Below, piece by piece: positions 12,012 through 26,100 of a stretch of DNA of 64,000 bases. Every line of letters begins with the position of its first letter. The stretch's first letter is position 1. Source of the DNA: Candidula unifasciata (lineage: Eukaryota; Mollusca; Gastropoda; Stylommatophora; Geomitridae). The notes beneath the pieces were generated by a model, which made no database searches, had not been told where the DNA came from, and saw nothing but the letters and a program-made list of their open reading frames with translations. The stretch spans positions 1-64,000 of the forward strand of contig CAJHNH020008090.1 in the NCBI GenBank assembly GCA_905116865.2. The letters run 5' to 3'. A program made the position numbers and the translations under genes.

Positions 12012-14818
12012 AAGAAGAAGAAGAAGAAGAAGAAGAAGAAGAAGAAGAAGAAGAAGAAGAAGAAGAAGAAGAAGAAGAAGAAGAAGAAGAAGAAGAAGAA
12101 GAAGAAGCAGAAAAAGAAATGGGAAGCTAAAGTAACCTTCAACTGCATACATTACAATTATATTAGTACATTTAACAAATGTCTTACTTTCATTGCTGAC
12201 ACTTTTGTCATTCATAGTCATTTGACAGATGAAATTCATCCCGTAAGAAACCTTACACTTATCTGCTTTCCAGTAGAAATAGTCCACTAGAACTGACGAT
12301 TTATTGAAAGGGTCTTTATAAACATTGGAGAGCGTCAAGCAGTCATATCCTTTCATTGTTCGTGGTTCTGCTTGTGTTTCGTTATACGACGGCCAACCTA
12401 AATCAGTATTTGGAAACGAAACCAGATCTAGTGAATAAACTTACTATGATAAAGAAATAAATTATCCATGTCAATACTGTGCAATACCAGTGCCAAACTT
12501 GAAAATTATCAATGACTAACCAACGCAAAGCCTTTCTATAAGATGAGATCTTGGGGAAAGCAGCAAAACTGATCAATTGAAGCCAGTGGGGAAAACACTG
12601 CATCAAATTCAATGTAAACCATAATATCAGATGGTTTGGTCATCTTGTTCTAGTTCTGTGTTTTTCTTCAGCATCCATGAGTTGCTTTTTTAGTAGGTCG
12701 ACAGATTATCCTCAAAGCATACCAAACTATTCAGTTAACAAGAGCTCCAAACCCCTTTTAAGTAAATCCTGTAAATGTTGCAGCTGACGGTACCAGTTGT
12801 ATGTTAGCCTTTTGGCTTCACGCATAGTGCTCTTGCCTGGCCACAACCATTTTAACTTGCTGTTCTTACCCTCTGATCATGGTCGCAGAATCACAATCAC
12901 TTGGTTCTAGCAACCATCCTACTTCTCCTAGACCGTTCAGTATATCAGCCTGGTCCATGGCTCTTCCGTCCCTCACAGATGCCTTACCTGCAGCCACGGC
13001 CTTCTCTATTTATAGGCCAACTGGGCCAACGAGGATTCCCGTTCTTGTGCAAGAATTGAGTTCCTCTGTGTTAACAGTTTTTATCGAGGAGATGTATACA
13101 TTAATTAAACTACAGTTTCATGAATTTTCGACATATTTTATTGAACTATACGTCATTTTTAAGGTAAATATGTGTGCTATTTAAATATAACAATAAAGGC
13201 TATTTCAGACAAACAAAAATGCTTTTGCTACAGGCAACATGAACATAAACATCAATAACGTGTAGAAATAGACTGAAAGCTATTCCAGCAAAAGTAAAGA
13301 AATATCAGTGCTAACTTTGATTCTGAGAGGGTACTGTTGCATCAGAGGAGCCGGGCGGGGGAGGGGGGTTGATATTTGTAGCACATAAAAATACTGCTGT
13401 GAAACATACACAAGACTGAAGTCCAGAATTAGATGAACAACCAGAAGTATACAGTCAGTGTTTAAGAAGCAGAAAATTCACAAAAATGAACACAGACTGT
13501 ACAATTGCAAATATGCATAAGAAGTAGATGAACAACCAGAAGTTTCTGCTAGTGTTTACAGCCAGTGTTCGCGAAGCAGAAAATTCACAAAAAAATGAAC
13601 ACAGACCGTAACACTGCAAATGTGCATAATAAGTAGATGAACAACCAAAAGTTTCTGCCAGTGTTTGTAAAGCAGAAAATTCACAAAAATGAACACAGAC
13701 CGTACAACTGCAAATGTGCATGAGAAGTAGATGAACAACCAGAAGTTTCTGCCAGTGGTCTTGAGCAGAAAATTTACAAAAATGAACACAGACTGTACAA
13801 CTGCAAATGTGCATCAGAAGTAGATGAACAACCAGAAGTTTCTGCCAGAGTTTACAGCCAGTATTCGCGAAGCAGAAAATTCACAAAAATAATAATATTA
13901 TTAGTGTATTTCTACAACATATAATTATACTGTTAGTCAACAATTAGTAAAGAGGCAATGAGTGACTTGCTGCGAGAGGTTAATTAGTAAATAAAATATA
14001 GTTTGTATGCACTTACCCAGAGCTCCGAAATATCTTGACACAATTTATTCACAATTTGATTTCTACATTTAAAGTAGAAAAAGAATAAACAGCCAGTTTC
14101 CAAAAGTCAAAACTACTGACTAGAAACAGTGACACACACATCATAACACGACTGTCTTCCGTGAATTAAAATTAAAATTAAAATTGCTGTATATCCACTT
14201 CACAATATACGCTTGTGGATTTGTAAGACGAATACGTTTAGAACACAGGACTTTGTAAGCATATTAAAATGTCACACAATGCAACATGGAAACGCTTCCA
14301 GTAACCTATTTTCGAGGGGACTCCTCCCAAATGTAACGTGATTCAGTTGTCAGGACCAATATAAATAGCTCAAGATGGAACTGCTGCAGCCTATGAGCTT
14401 GCGCAGTATCTTCCATTATCTGCGTGTCCTGGCACAGAAATAAAAACTCATCTTTGGCTAGCCCCGACAGCATAAGAGACAAAAATCACTGACTTTATAT
14501 CCAGATCTTTCTGAGTGTACTCAGTGAGTGCATCTATAAGTGCCAGTCATTACATCATAGTTTGTTTATATCATAAGTTCATTTGCTTTAAGTGTTCGCT
14601 TTCAATTTATTTTTATTTCTTATGTAAACAAATAAAACAGGATATAAATGACTCCTTGAGTATGAAAGTACATGAGGCAGGACAACTGACGAGAGACCAA
14701 GTTTTTTTTTTTTTTTCAAGCAGATTGTGATGAGAGCGACGTTCTTGAAAGGACCTGCTACATGATGATGATGGTGATATTGAAATTATTTTTCATTCTA
14801 TTCGTTGCGGAAAGTGGG

Positions 14819-14884
<66 letters not shown>

Positions 14885-15041
14885 ATATATATATATATAT
14901 ATATAGTGTATAAAAGAATCTTCCTGAGTGCATTCAGTCAGTACATCCATATATATACAAATTATTTATATACAAATTATGATGTAATGACTGGCACTTA
15001 TGGATGTACTGACTGAATGCACTCAGGAAGATTCTTTTATA

Positions 15042-15105
<64 letters not shown>

Positions 15106-17677
15106 TAATTTACATCATTGTAGCACATTTCTGTCTTTCCATTGTTCCACTGTGGTATTGAAAGTTATGGGAGTCCTCGTCTATAACTACTCAAGGCAGG
15201 GATAGAGTTTCTCCTGCACACAGCCTCTGCAGTATTAAAGAGATTACGTGTTGCCCATGCAGCACGATCCTTTCTCTCGGTCTGCATTATTAACTCCGAA
15301 GGAAAGGTAACACTAGTTTGCCTGGAATAAAGCATAATACTAAAGCTGTGGATCGTTACAGCAGTGCTCTATCAGAGCTTTCTTTATACACTACATGCCA
15401 ACCTAGACTAAGGTCCCTGTCTCCGCTGACATTACAGTAAGTTTTCAGGTTGCATTTCCTCTTCCTAGGATAAGGCTAGTATCCTCCGCAATGCGCTTTT
15501 ACCACCTGAAGCATCTGGCACAAGTGTGATGGCAGGTTTGGTATACGCCCCAATATTCGTGATGCCAATGCAAAGAACAATATGGTAAGATACCAACCAA
15601 TCCTCATGGCGCCCAGAGGCACATAAGGCAAAGACAAACTGTCGCCACTCAGTTCCATTCTGAGCCATCCTATCTTCAGTTTTGTCCTTCGCGTAGCCTT
15701 CAGTTTAGCCTGCAAGTGCCTCTAAGCGGCCTCTTCCTCGCTGTCCTTGTGGTGTCCATTGCATTGCCTGTCTCGGCAATGATAATTGTAAAATATTAGA
15801 GAAATTCTACATGATAAATAATAATGAAGAAATATGTAACAGATAGGAGGAATACTTTGCTGAATTGTATATTTATAAAAGCCCATTAAATATTTAGCCA
15901 CAGGAAGCTATACTAACTTGTGAACCAAATACTGGAGAGACTGATTTTGAAGAAGTATTGTTAAGTCATAAGACTGTTTTAAAAACAGTAAAGCAAATGG
16001 TGCTGATGGAATTGCTGCTGAAGTTTTATAAAAGAAGGTGGTCATGCATTACATTTAAAATTATATGATAAAAAGCTAGTGTTGAAGACGGAGAAAGTGG
16101 AAAGTGACATTATTATTACCCATTTTTAAGACAGAGACAATTATAAATATGAAAATTATAGAGGAATATCATTATTATCTACAAGCTATAAGATATTTTC
16201 GGCGTTTCTGCTATTTAGAAGACATAAAGAGATTACCTAGCGGGTTTTCTGACAGAACAGATCAACAATAGATCAGATATTTTTTTTACGGCAAACAGCA
16301 GAATAAAACTTGGAATATAGAAGAGATGTACATAATGTTTTTGTGGATTTTAAAAACGCGAATGATAGTGTGCATAGAAACAGTTTATAGAATGCTAGCA
16401 AAAGGAATTTATAATACCAAAGAAGTTAATTGCCATGACCAAACTATAAATGAAAGACACTTTAAAAAACAGTAAAGTAAAGATCCCTTTTCACGCCTTA
16501 GGCGCATCAGGTATATGGAAAAAGCGTCCCCTATTTTTACAGATCAATCGGCACTGAATGGGTAATGTGGTCAGCATTACGCCAGCCGTCTTTACTTCCC
16601 CAGGACAGCCATCCTGGTACCCATTTTAGGCTGGGTCGACCGGCGACGCCCCACGTAAAATCCACGCAGCCAGCAGTGGGTTTCGATCGCGGTACGTTGG
16701 ATTACGAGTCGGACTCGCAAGGGTTCAGAAAGCTGAAGAAGAAGACAAAAAGCGATAGCTACAGGAATACTTAAACTGAACAAAGCCGCGTCCACCCATG
16801 TTTAATTGGGTGACTGATAAAGCCCTGGGAGGAAAAGGTGACCGGCGTGATGCTGACCACATAACGATTGGTCTATAAAATATAGGTTTAGCTCTACATG
16901 CCCAATACACCTGAAAGCGTGAAAAGGGATCCTTTACTTTTACTTTTTGCACCTTAAGACTTTATGAGGCTTTCAACAGCAGAACATCTGCAAGGAAGGT
17001 AAGGGGAAGACCAAGTAAGAGATGGATAAATGATAAAGCTAAAACCTGTAGTGAGATTAACAAATCCATCTCCCAAGCGACACAAGAAGCGCAGGACAAA
17101 TACAGAAAACTACGAAACTGGGTTACAACCTGGTACCCGTGAGACGACAAAAGATGAAGCAGAAGTCATTTAACCTATGGATATGCCCGGAGTACAGTGA
17201 TTTCGATTACTAAATCAGTAACAAGTTGCCTGAGTATAATAACATTTACATGTGCCTTCTGCACTGCTGTCTTTGGACGTCTAACATGGCTGGGCTCCAA
17301 TATTTTCCACGGTGCAGCTCTCATACCACTGTCTGAAGCGGGATGGAGTAGTTGAGGCGTAATAAAGTATCCGCTGGGTAATTCGCTAAACATATTCCAT
17401 AACATCTAATTAATAGAGCTACCAGAGGAATTCAGGCGCTTAGATAAAAACAAAACACATTTTAAAAAGCCCACATCATCATCATCATCATATTATTATT
17501 ATTATTATTATTATTTCAGAAGTCCTGCTCAACTTTAAATATCTGTAACTCAGTAACTGTTAGGTGTAAAGTGTCGAAACTTTGCCTACAGCCTATTAAG
17601 AATCCTGTCCCTGGAGGAATTTTAACAAACAATTTAATTCAACATTTAGTTTTCTTCCTAGCTTATTTGTGGTACAC

Positions 17678-17729
<52 letters not shown>

Positions 17730-20700
17730 TGCACACACAAACACACAAACTCACACAGAAAGAGAGAGATAACGGGAGAGAGATAAAGAGAGAGAGATAA
17801 AGAGATAGATAAAGAGAGAAAAAGAGAGAGAGGTAGAGAGAGAGACACGCACAGAGAAAAACCAGACGCCTATTCCAGGCAAACAATCAGCATGCATGGT
17901 GTTAATGATGATAATGATTTTGTTGAGGACAGATCACGCGTCAATAATTTCACCTGGAAACCATTTGGTAAATGGCAAGTCCATCGGCACTGACTTTTTT
18001 GTTTGATTTATGTCGTCCAAGACTAGATTTTCCACAGCGTATTCCGGGACAGCATTCTTCCACTGCCACACATTGTGATCTTTCCTTCCGGCTGTGTACC
18101 ACCGGTGGAGATCTGAAAGCGTGCAAATAACTTTTTTTTTTCAACACGTTGCAAAAATCCTTGCAACAACGATCAAGCAATTATAAAGCAGAAATGAATC
18201 CATGAAAATGTCATCATATACAGACGAATAGATCGCATTGCAAATTATATGTAAATACAATTAAATAAGCATATGTCGAATAACAATAACAGCAACAATT
18301 TACGTACACAGTAGACCTTAATGCTTTGTCTAGAATACACAAAGATTTAAGAAAGGTATTTGATTGGTAGGTTCCGGTGTATATACGTCATTTCTATAAA
18401 TAAACGGGGGGGGGGGGAGGGACCTTTGAGGCCGTTAAATATTACGAATTAATCAAGTAACAGAAAGTGTATTGATCAGCACTCGTAGAAAGAAGTAGAA
18501 AGATAGAAGAACACACTAGACAACAGCCTGTCATTTCCAGGCGGCGTACGCGTCTCGCCATAGTAACAAATGCATTAAGAACATGGTCAACTAGGCAATC
18601 CCAAAAAAATGTGTCTTATTGACCATGTCTATCGTACAGCTTGAAATCCACAACTATGGAATACAGACGGAATTCATTTCAAACCATTGAAATGGCACCA
18701 TAGGTTACAGAATTTTGTATACACACCGGAACTTACCAGTCAAATACCTTTCTTAAATCTTTGTGTATTATAGACAAAGTATTAAGGTCTACTGTGTTCG
18801 TAAATTGTTGCTGTGATTGTTATTCGACATATGCTTCGTTAATATAAATTTCTGTAACCTATGGTGCCATTTCAATATTTTGAAATTGATTCTGTCCGTA
18901 TTCCATAGTTGTGGATTTCAAGCTGTACGATAGACATGGCCAATAAGACACCTTTGGGGGGGGGGGGGGGGGGGCTAGTTGACCATGTTCTTAGTGCACT
19001 TGATTTCATGGCGAGGCGCACACGCCGCCTGGAGGTGACAGGTTCGATTACCAGCACGGTAAGTATAGTTTCGATTTTTATGTGGTCTAATGTGTTCTTC
19101 TATCTTTCTACTTCTTTCTATAAGTGCCGATCAATACACGTTCTGTTTCTTGATTAATTCGTTCATTTTTTTCTGTACGTCTCGAAAAGAAAAAAACCTG
19201 CTTAAAAACAGTAATTGTATATAATAATTTTCACCAAGAAAAAAAAAATTACTCACGTGGCAATGACTTGTGTAAAATATTGGATAAGAAGTGATTTTCT
19301 TTTATCGAATCGATGACTACGAGACTGGCATTGTCATTTGCACAAATACTCGAAGCTTGTTGGATTGTCTTTGCCTTGGTGAAAAACTTGTAGCACTTGT
19401 TGAATCCTAACCTCCAGTTTTTAGGGCACTCTGGAAAGGAAAACAAGGAACAGTAAATGAATTGCCATGAATTATATTTTAAACATTTATTTTTCTGTCA
19501 GTTATAAAATATTGTTTACTGTTTACCAATGTATCTGCTTCTTTCTTTTGCATTTACGATTTCCTATCATAACAGCACAATTTGTTGATCATGCTACGTG
19601 TAGTTCCTACAATAAGCCTTAAAGTTACTAATTTTACTTGCTATAATAGAGAATTTCTGGTGGAATCTGGCAGATGGGCGGGCGGCCCGTTGAAGAATTG
19701 GTAGTATTAGTTTGTACCAGCGATTTGGCGGAGCATTTTTCTTGAATGTGACTTAAGGTGCATGGTTCTCTCACCCTGCTACTGAGCTGAGAGCATTTTG
19801 CGACTCCCTGAGTTGTGGTTTTTATGCATTTAGAATGCCTTTCAACTTGCCCAAGTTTGTTTATGTTCTAGAATGCATATTGAGAATATGGCGGGTATCT
19901 TGTTGCCACAAAGTTGTTGATGATCTATGCGACAGTGTATATGCAACAGCTAGTTTTTCGTAACGACTGCTTCCATTCACAGTAAACTGCAATTCTAGTT
20001 GTAGTTTGTTGGTGTTAGCATTCTGACGACTGTCTTGTGTATTCAGTTCGTGTGTAGGCAATTCGCTTTGTCTAGTACAGTCTGTTCAGCTTGACAGACG
20101 GGACTGAGAGGCATTATATGGAGTTTTTCTTGGCGCAGGAAGAGTTCACTTATGGCTGGGCTATTCAACTAGCGGTCTGCGGACCAGATCTTGCCCGCAG
20201 AGGATAGCAAGTGGTCCGCTGATCACTGTCAGTTGTATTATATTAATTTTCCATGTTAGAGCTCAGGCCCCTGGCGCGTGACAATCCCCATTTTCAAAAC
20301 TGTGGCCCCTGAGCAAATCTTTTTGAACAGCCTTGACTTATGGAACAGCCCCGTTTGCTGTGACTTATGTATACTTCTGATGTGAAGCCAGTTTTCATTT
20401 AGTCTTTTTCTATCTTTATTGTTTTTAAAGCTTAATTTATCCAGTTCGGTCATTATATACTTTTTTTCCGTTTCATTTAGTATTTTATTTTAAAACATAG
20501 CTTTTTCTATCAATGAAAGTTTTTTTTTTTTTTTTTTAACCTGCCTATATTTTAATGCATCCAGGATCAATAACATAAAATATTTATAAACAGATTTAGG
20601 AGTCTCTGGAAAAAACTATTTCAATTCTAAAAGTAAAAAGCGTTCTACAAAATAATGCGCATCAGAAGAACTGATAGCAATAGTTGATATTTTATATGCC

Positions 20701-23084
20701 AGAAACATACAGGGAACAGATTAAAGAGTTAGTAAGTTGCGACACTTTTGCGTGATGTGTTAAAAGCAAACCACATGGTTGGTAGCCGCCTTTCCTTGTG
20801 GGTGATGGAAGTCACTCGGGTCAAGTACACACTATTTATAATGATGTGTCTTAGAAATAGCAGCAGCTCCTGGCATTTAAGCTGGGTTAGGAGTAGAGAA
20901 GCAAGGATGCTGCATGACATCTTGTATCTTTTGACCGGTGCGGATAATACAGTCAGAGCAGCGGCCCTCCGAGCGGTTGCAATGTCGGGATTTCGTGCGG
21001 GAGACCTGGGTTTGACCCCTAGTAAGCTGATGGGATTTTTCTGTTATGGCAAAATTAAACATGCCAGTCTGCACAGTCCGTGGCGACAGCACTAGTTTTG
21101 CGGCCCTAAAGGGCCCCCCCTCCCCCCCCCCCCCCCGTTTACCGCCCTAAAAGGTGGTAGGTACAGACAGTAGACAGATAGTATTGACAGTTTGTAGTTT
21201 CTAGTATAGACAGACAGTAGTAACAGTTAGTACATTCTGCCTTTGTGGAGGGACGCTCAGGCGTCATGACTCTGTTGTCTCATTTATCTGTCGTCTGTCT
21301 TTCTCAACGTTTGTGAAGTATGCCGTACTTTCATGTGGCACTCTGAGTTAGAAGTTGTATTACCATTTTATCAAAGAACTTAGCTGAGTTTAATTGTGAG
21401 GCGCAAAGGCGTATTCTTGGAGAAAAAGCGTTAGTAAGAAAGATACTGAGCAGTCATTTTCGATCCTCATCGCCATTGCCTGTTTTATCTTGAAAAAAGG
21501 CACATTTTCTGCTTATAAATCCCGAGGACTTGTGCACTTGATTTTGGTTACCAGTTAACTACGTTCAGTTTTTGTTGTTGCTTTTGTATCCTAAAAACAA
21601 AATGGGGGAAATGAAAAAATAGCAAAGGGAAGGGGGAAAAAGTGTCTGTCAAACTGACACAATTACAGATAATAAAAAAATAAAAATAAAAATAATATTC
21701 TTTGTGGCTATTAGCCTTCATCAACCGAACAGCATTTTCACAATGTATGCTTTCTTAGTAATTCTATGATCATGCTTAAGAAGATAGAGACAGGGTGGAT
21801 TGGAAGAAAATGGTTGGAGTCGCTGATTAAATCTCGTTTGAAAGGGATTAGTTTTTTGTGTCAGGACACTCTGGGGTAAGAGGGAATGAACGAGCGGATT
21901 GGCTTGCGGGCAGGGCCACGGTAGGTACAGGAAAAGCAATGGACAAGACCGACATTATCAGTGCTCTAAAGGGGTAGGACGAAAAGATTATTCAAGAGAC
22001 AACGTTGAGTTGGCAACACACACAATTCTACAAGAACTTCAAGTTAAAAGAGGCGTGACCACACATGAATATACAGGCAGCCAAAGAAAAATAGTAAATC
22101 AACACAGAACTGGTGTTATCAGTGGCCACACGCTGTGGTTATACTTAAGATGGAATCCGATCGCTTACGGACTTGTCCGACGTGCAATGATGATAACCTG
22201 TCGATTAACTATCTAGATAACTAACCGAACAACAACAGAAATAAAACCCAGCTTATGCAAAACCGACTGAAATGACTACATTACAGAATTCAAAAATACG
22301 TAAGTAAATAAAAAAATAATAAAAATAATAAATGACAGAATTAAATGACGTATGTGATGCTTACCGTGAACGCTCTGAATGTTATTAAGGAATCACACGA
22401 TACAGGTATAACCTTCACACAAGTTTTTGCACTGTAAACTTGTTGAAATTCATACATTGATTTTTCGTTGCCAACATTATTTCGCCGCAAACGTGGGCCA
22501 CGATTACAACATTCATCTCTATTTCCTTCTCTGAGGTGGGTTCCTGGACCTGGGGGGGGGGGGGGGTGAATATATCCACTGCCTCCTGACAAGCATATCG
22601 TAAAAGGCGATTAATTAGGGGTTTGCTGAAATGAGATGTGTTAGGCCGACAAATGCAAATTTAATTAGAAACATATAACACAGATTCAAGAGTTGCCGGG
22701 ATCACTCACAGTTCAAAGGATTTACTTTGTTCTTGTTTAGGCATCATTTTAAGAAGGGGGATGGGGAATGGGGAGCAACCTAGCTGTAAACCACAACATA
22801 ATGTGCCAAGTGGCCTTTTAAGACAAAACACAGAAGAGGAAAAAGAAACAACTCACGTATATCCTCAGAGCATTCCAGGCTAGCAGTCTGGTCGTGAGAG
22901 CAGTCGTTCAGCAGACTGTATGGACAGTCATGGAGAGTATTCTCGGTGCCTGAACAATGCAAGTCGTTGAGCAGAATACTGGCATTGGGTTTCTGGCTCT
23001 CCAGTAAAGTCCCGTTTTTAATTTTAGAAGAAGCTGCACCTCTTTAGATCATTTAAAACACAGTTAGTCGTATGACGAGCTAGA

Positions 23085-23146
<62 letters not shown>

Positions 23147-26100
23147 TGTGTGTTTATTACCTATAGACTTGGAAACTACTAAACCGATTCAGCTGAAATT
23201 TTCAGGATATATGTTTGTTTTAATACCAGATGGGGGGGGGGCAGGGGGGGGGGGGGGGAGCTCATCGAAGACTATCTCTATGTCTGCGCAAACAATGATT
23301 GCGACATTAACCGTGTTAGACATGTGTGATTTCTATTGTTGTGACGTTTCAATAATACTTGAAGTTCATTTCTGGGATATCTGTTTATGAAAAAAACAAT
23401 TGCCAGCGGTTCTGAGTTGTGTTAAAATCAGGACACAGTAGTCGGGACATACATCTTGAATACTTTGCTTGTCTTTTCGAAATCAGAAGGAGTGGTTGGT
23501 TGGTTGAACGGGTTAGAACACTTGACTCCAGGGTTAGAATCCCAGTATGTGGGTAAACCAGTTAATTAAATTTGACAAGTTCGCATACTTATGATTTAAT
23601 TTCACTTTCCAATTGCATTGTTACGATGCATTTTCATAGATTTCCACTTATTTTCATTTAGATTTAATTACTTCGTCTGATATTGCGTTGGAATTAAGCT
23701 GGTTTTTTTTAATTGTTCGTTGCTTTTCACTTTTTTCCCCCAGCTACTTCGATGAGGGAAAGAGTGGAGAATTTGGCGGTAGGGGAGGGGGGAACAGACT
23801 GTTAATTGAGAGAGCTTAAGTCACAGTAACTGCCTCACCCACTCAAAGTAGTAGTAGTTTTTGTTGGGCGGTTACACCGTAGTGCTGTCATGCCGGAGAC
23901 CGCCGGTAAGCTGATGGCCTTTTTTTTTTTTTTTTTGTCGATGAATGAAATTACACCTTTTAGCCTGACAAGTCCATGGCCCCAGCAGCAGCCATGCGGC
24001 GCCAAACCTCTGGCTCGCGACTCCCTGTCTACTCCGATGGTAAAACATATAGAAGTGACATTATTTTAGTTATTGTAGTGGTGGTGGTGGTAGTAGTTTT
24101 ACTGGTACTTGAAAGATGGTGTGGTAAATATTACACTAGCCGCATTTACTACTCATTACAATTCCTGCTGCCAATTTTGGTCCGGATGATCAGGGATATC
24201 AAGGTCAGTTACAAAACAAAATCGTCAGGTGATGATTTTCAAATCCTTTGAAGAGGGAGAGAGCAGTAGTAGGTGTATAGGGAAGGGTAGGGGTGATGAC
24301 TGAAATTGTTAACTTAAAGAGCTTAACACATGATTTTAAAGTTTTCATTTCTTAATTTGTTTATATTTTACTAACGTTACTTCTGCTACTCTTATTTTTT
24401 ACGACTTACTTGGTTATTCAAAAGTACACTAGTAAGCTTTACTACGGTCTCTTATCAAAATACAAACAGCTTTAGCATGGGATAACCAAAAAATCATTTT
24501 TTTAAACTGTGCTTATAATACCATTTAAGAGATCACTAATATAAAGACACTATTATATGGTGCGTGTTTTAAAGTCGACAACCCAGACTATCTCTATATC
24601 TGTGCAGACAATGATTACGACATTAACTATATTAGACACGTACGATTTCTATTGTCTTTCTTTTCCAAAAACCTTCGATGAGGAAGAAAGTAGGTGGATT
24701 TGGTGGGGGAGGGGAGGGGGGAGTGCATCGAAGACTATATCTATATCTGCGCAGAAAATGATTGCACAGTAACCATATTAGGCACGTGCGATTTCTATTT
24801 TCTTTCTTTTCCATTTAGCCAAAAAATGTCACAGTAACGCGTGGCCCGGGTACGGCTATTTATTTATAATTATTAAACTTGGTTCTTCGCTCGATTAAAA
24901 CCAGTAAAGGACATTGTAAGTCCATAATATTGCTATAGCTTATGCCACAAGCGACACAATTAATAAAAGAAACGTCAAAGAGAAAGTAAACTGAGTAGAT
25001 ACTTCAGTCTCAGTTTTCATATAAGCCCATCAGGGAAGCCTTCATTGACCACGCCTAAGCACCTGCCACGAAAGACAAAGAGGAAGCAGTGAACTCAAGA
25101 TTATGGCAGCAACAGTCATAGATAGAACAAATAACGTACCAGCATTTGATAATCTCCTGATGGACGGATTATGGATTTAAGAATTTAAATCGCATCAGAA
25201 AGTCGAATGATATTACTTAATCTCTTACATGATGAAAACTCATGGGTAATTCTATGTGATTCAAAGAAGGTAACCTTGTAGTTTTTAAGACTATTGCTGC
25301 AAAATACTGCAAGCAAGGTTTTGTCCCAGAGTAACCACAGACGAAAACACCACCTGTATGAAGCTGTACACAGAACAGACAGAAATGAGGAAAGTCTTGG
25401 ATGGCACAAGCTGAAGATTCTTTCAGAGTGTGTGCATGCTTGAAAGAAACTGGGCGAGGAGAGGAGTTGGTCAAAATGTCCGAGCAGTAATCAGAGGTTT
25501 ATAGGGTTCTAGGCGGAACAGGGGTGTGGGAACTAGCAGGGAGTCACTGCAGAGTCAGAAACGCAAATATGTATTTGATGTGATTCATTATTTAGATAAT
25601 GTGATTTTTTTATGTGAAAAGCTATGTTTTAAGAAGCATGAGTAAGTAAGTTCTACCCCACCAGGACATCACACAGAGTGATAAACGCCCGGTGACACAA
25701 AGTGCCACCATGCGGATGAGGATCACCCGTGGAGAGGTCCCAGAAACCGTGTTCAGCCTTCAGGAGATATTGCGGCCCCCGGCAAAAGCCGGGGTGGGGC
25801 TTCAAAATAACGAAAAATCGGGGATGAATTTTTAACTTAATAGCAGGAAGAGCGCACAGGGTTCGTAGCAATAAAGGAATGAACGACCTTTAGGGCAACA
25901 AAGCTTGGCATATAAAATCACAACGTCTAGTTACAGAATAGAGGCGAAGGCTGTCGCTTAAGCAATTCGATGGTTTGAGAATCAGCTGCAGAAACATGTC
26001 GTGGTTGTAACAAACTCACAAAACATGCTGAGAGAATTGGACACAAGCAGCAAGACACAGGGTGGCAAGCTTGGCTTTGGAGGTCCTAAGTAGTTGCCGT

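Noticed and set aside
11048..12356. Very long frames of poly-K/E, poly-L/F/S on both strands
   Set aside because: They are six-frame translations of the GAA/TTC array; only the ends (exon 5 and the P2 part) carry real information.
15480..15620. Minus-strand signal-peptide-like frame starting MRIGWYLTILF
   Set aside because: Out of frame with the LINE C-terminus WRQFVFALCASGRHED, which is a well-known block.
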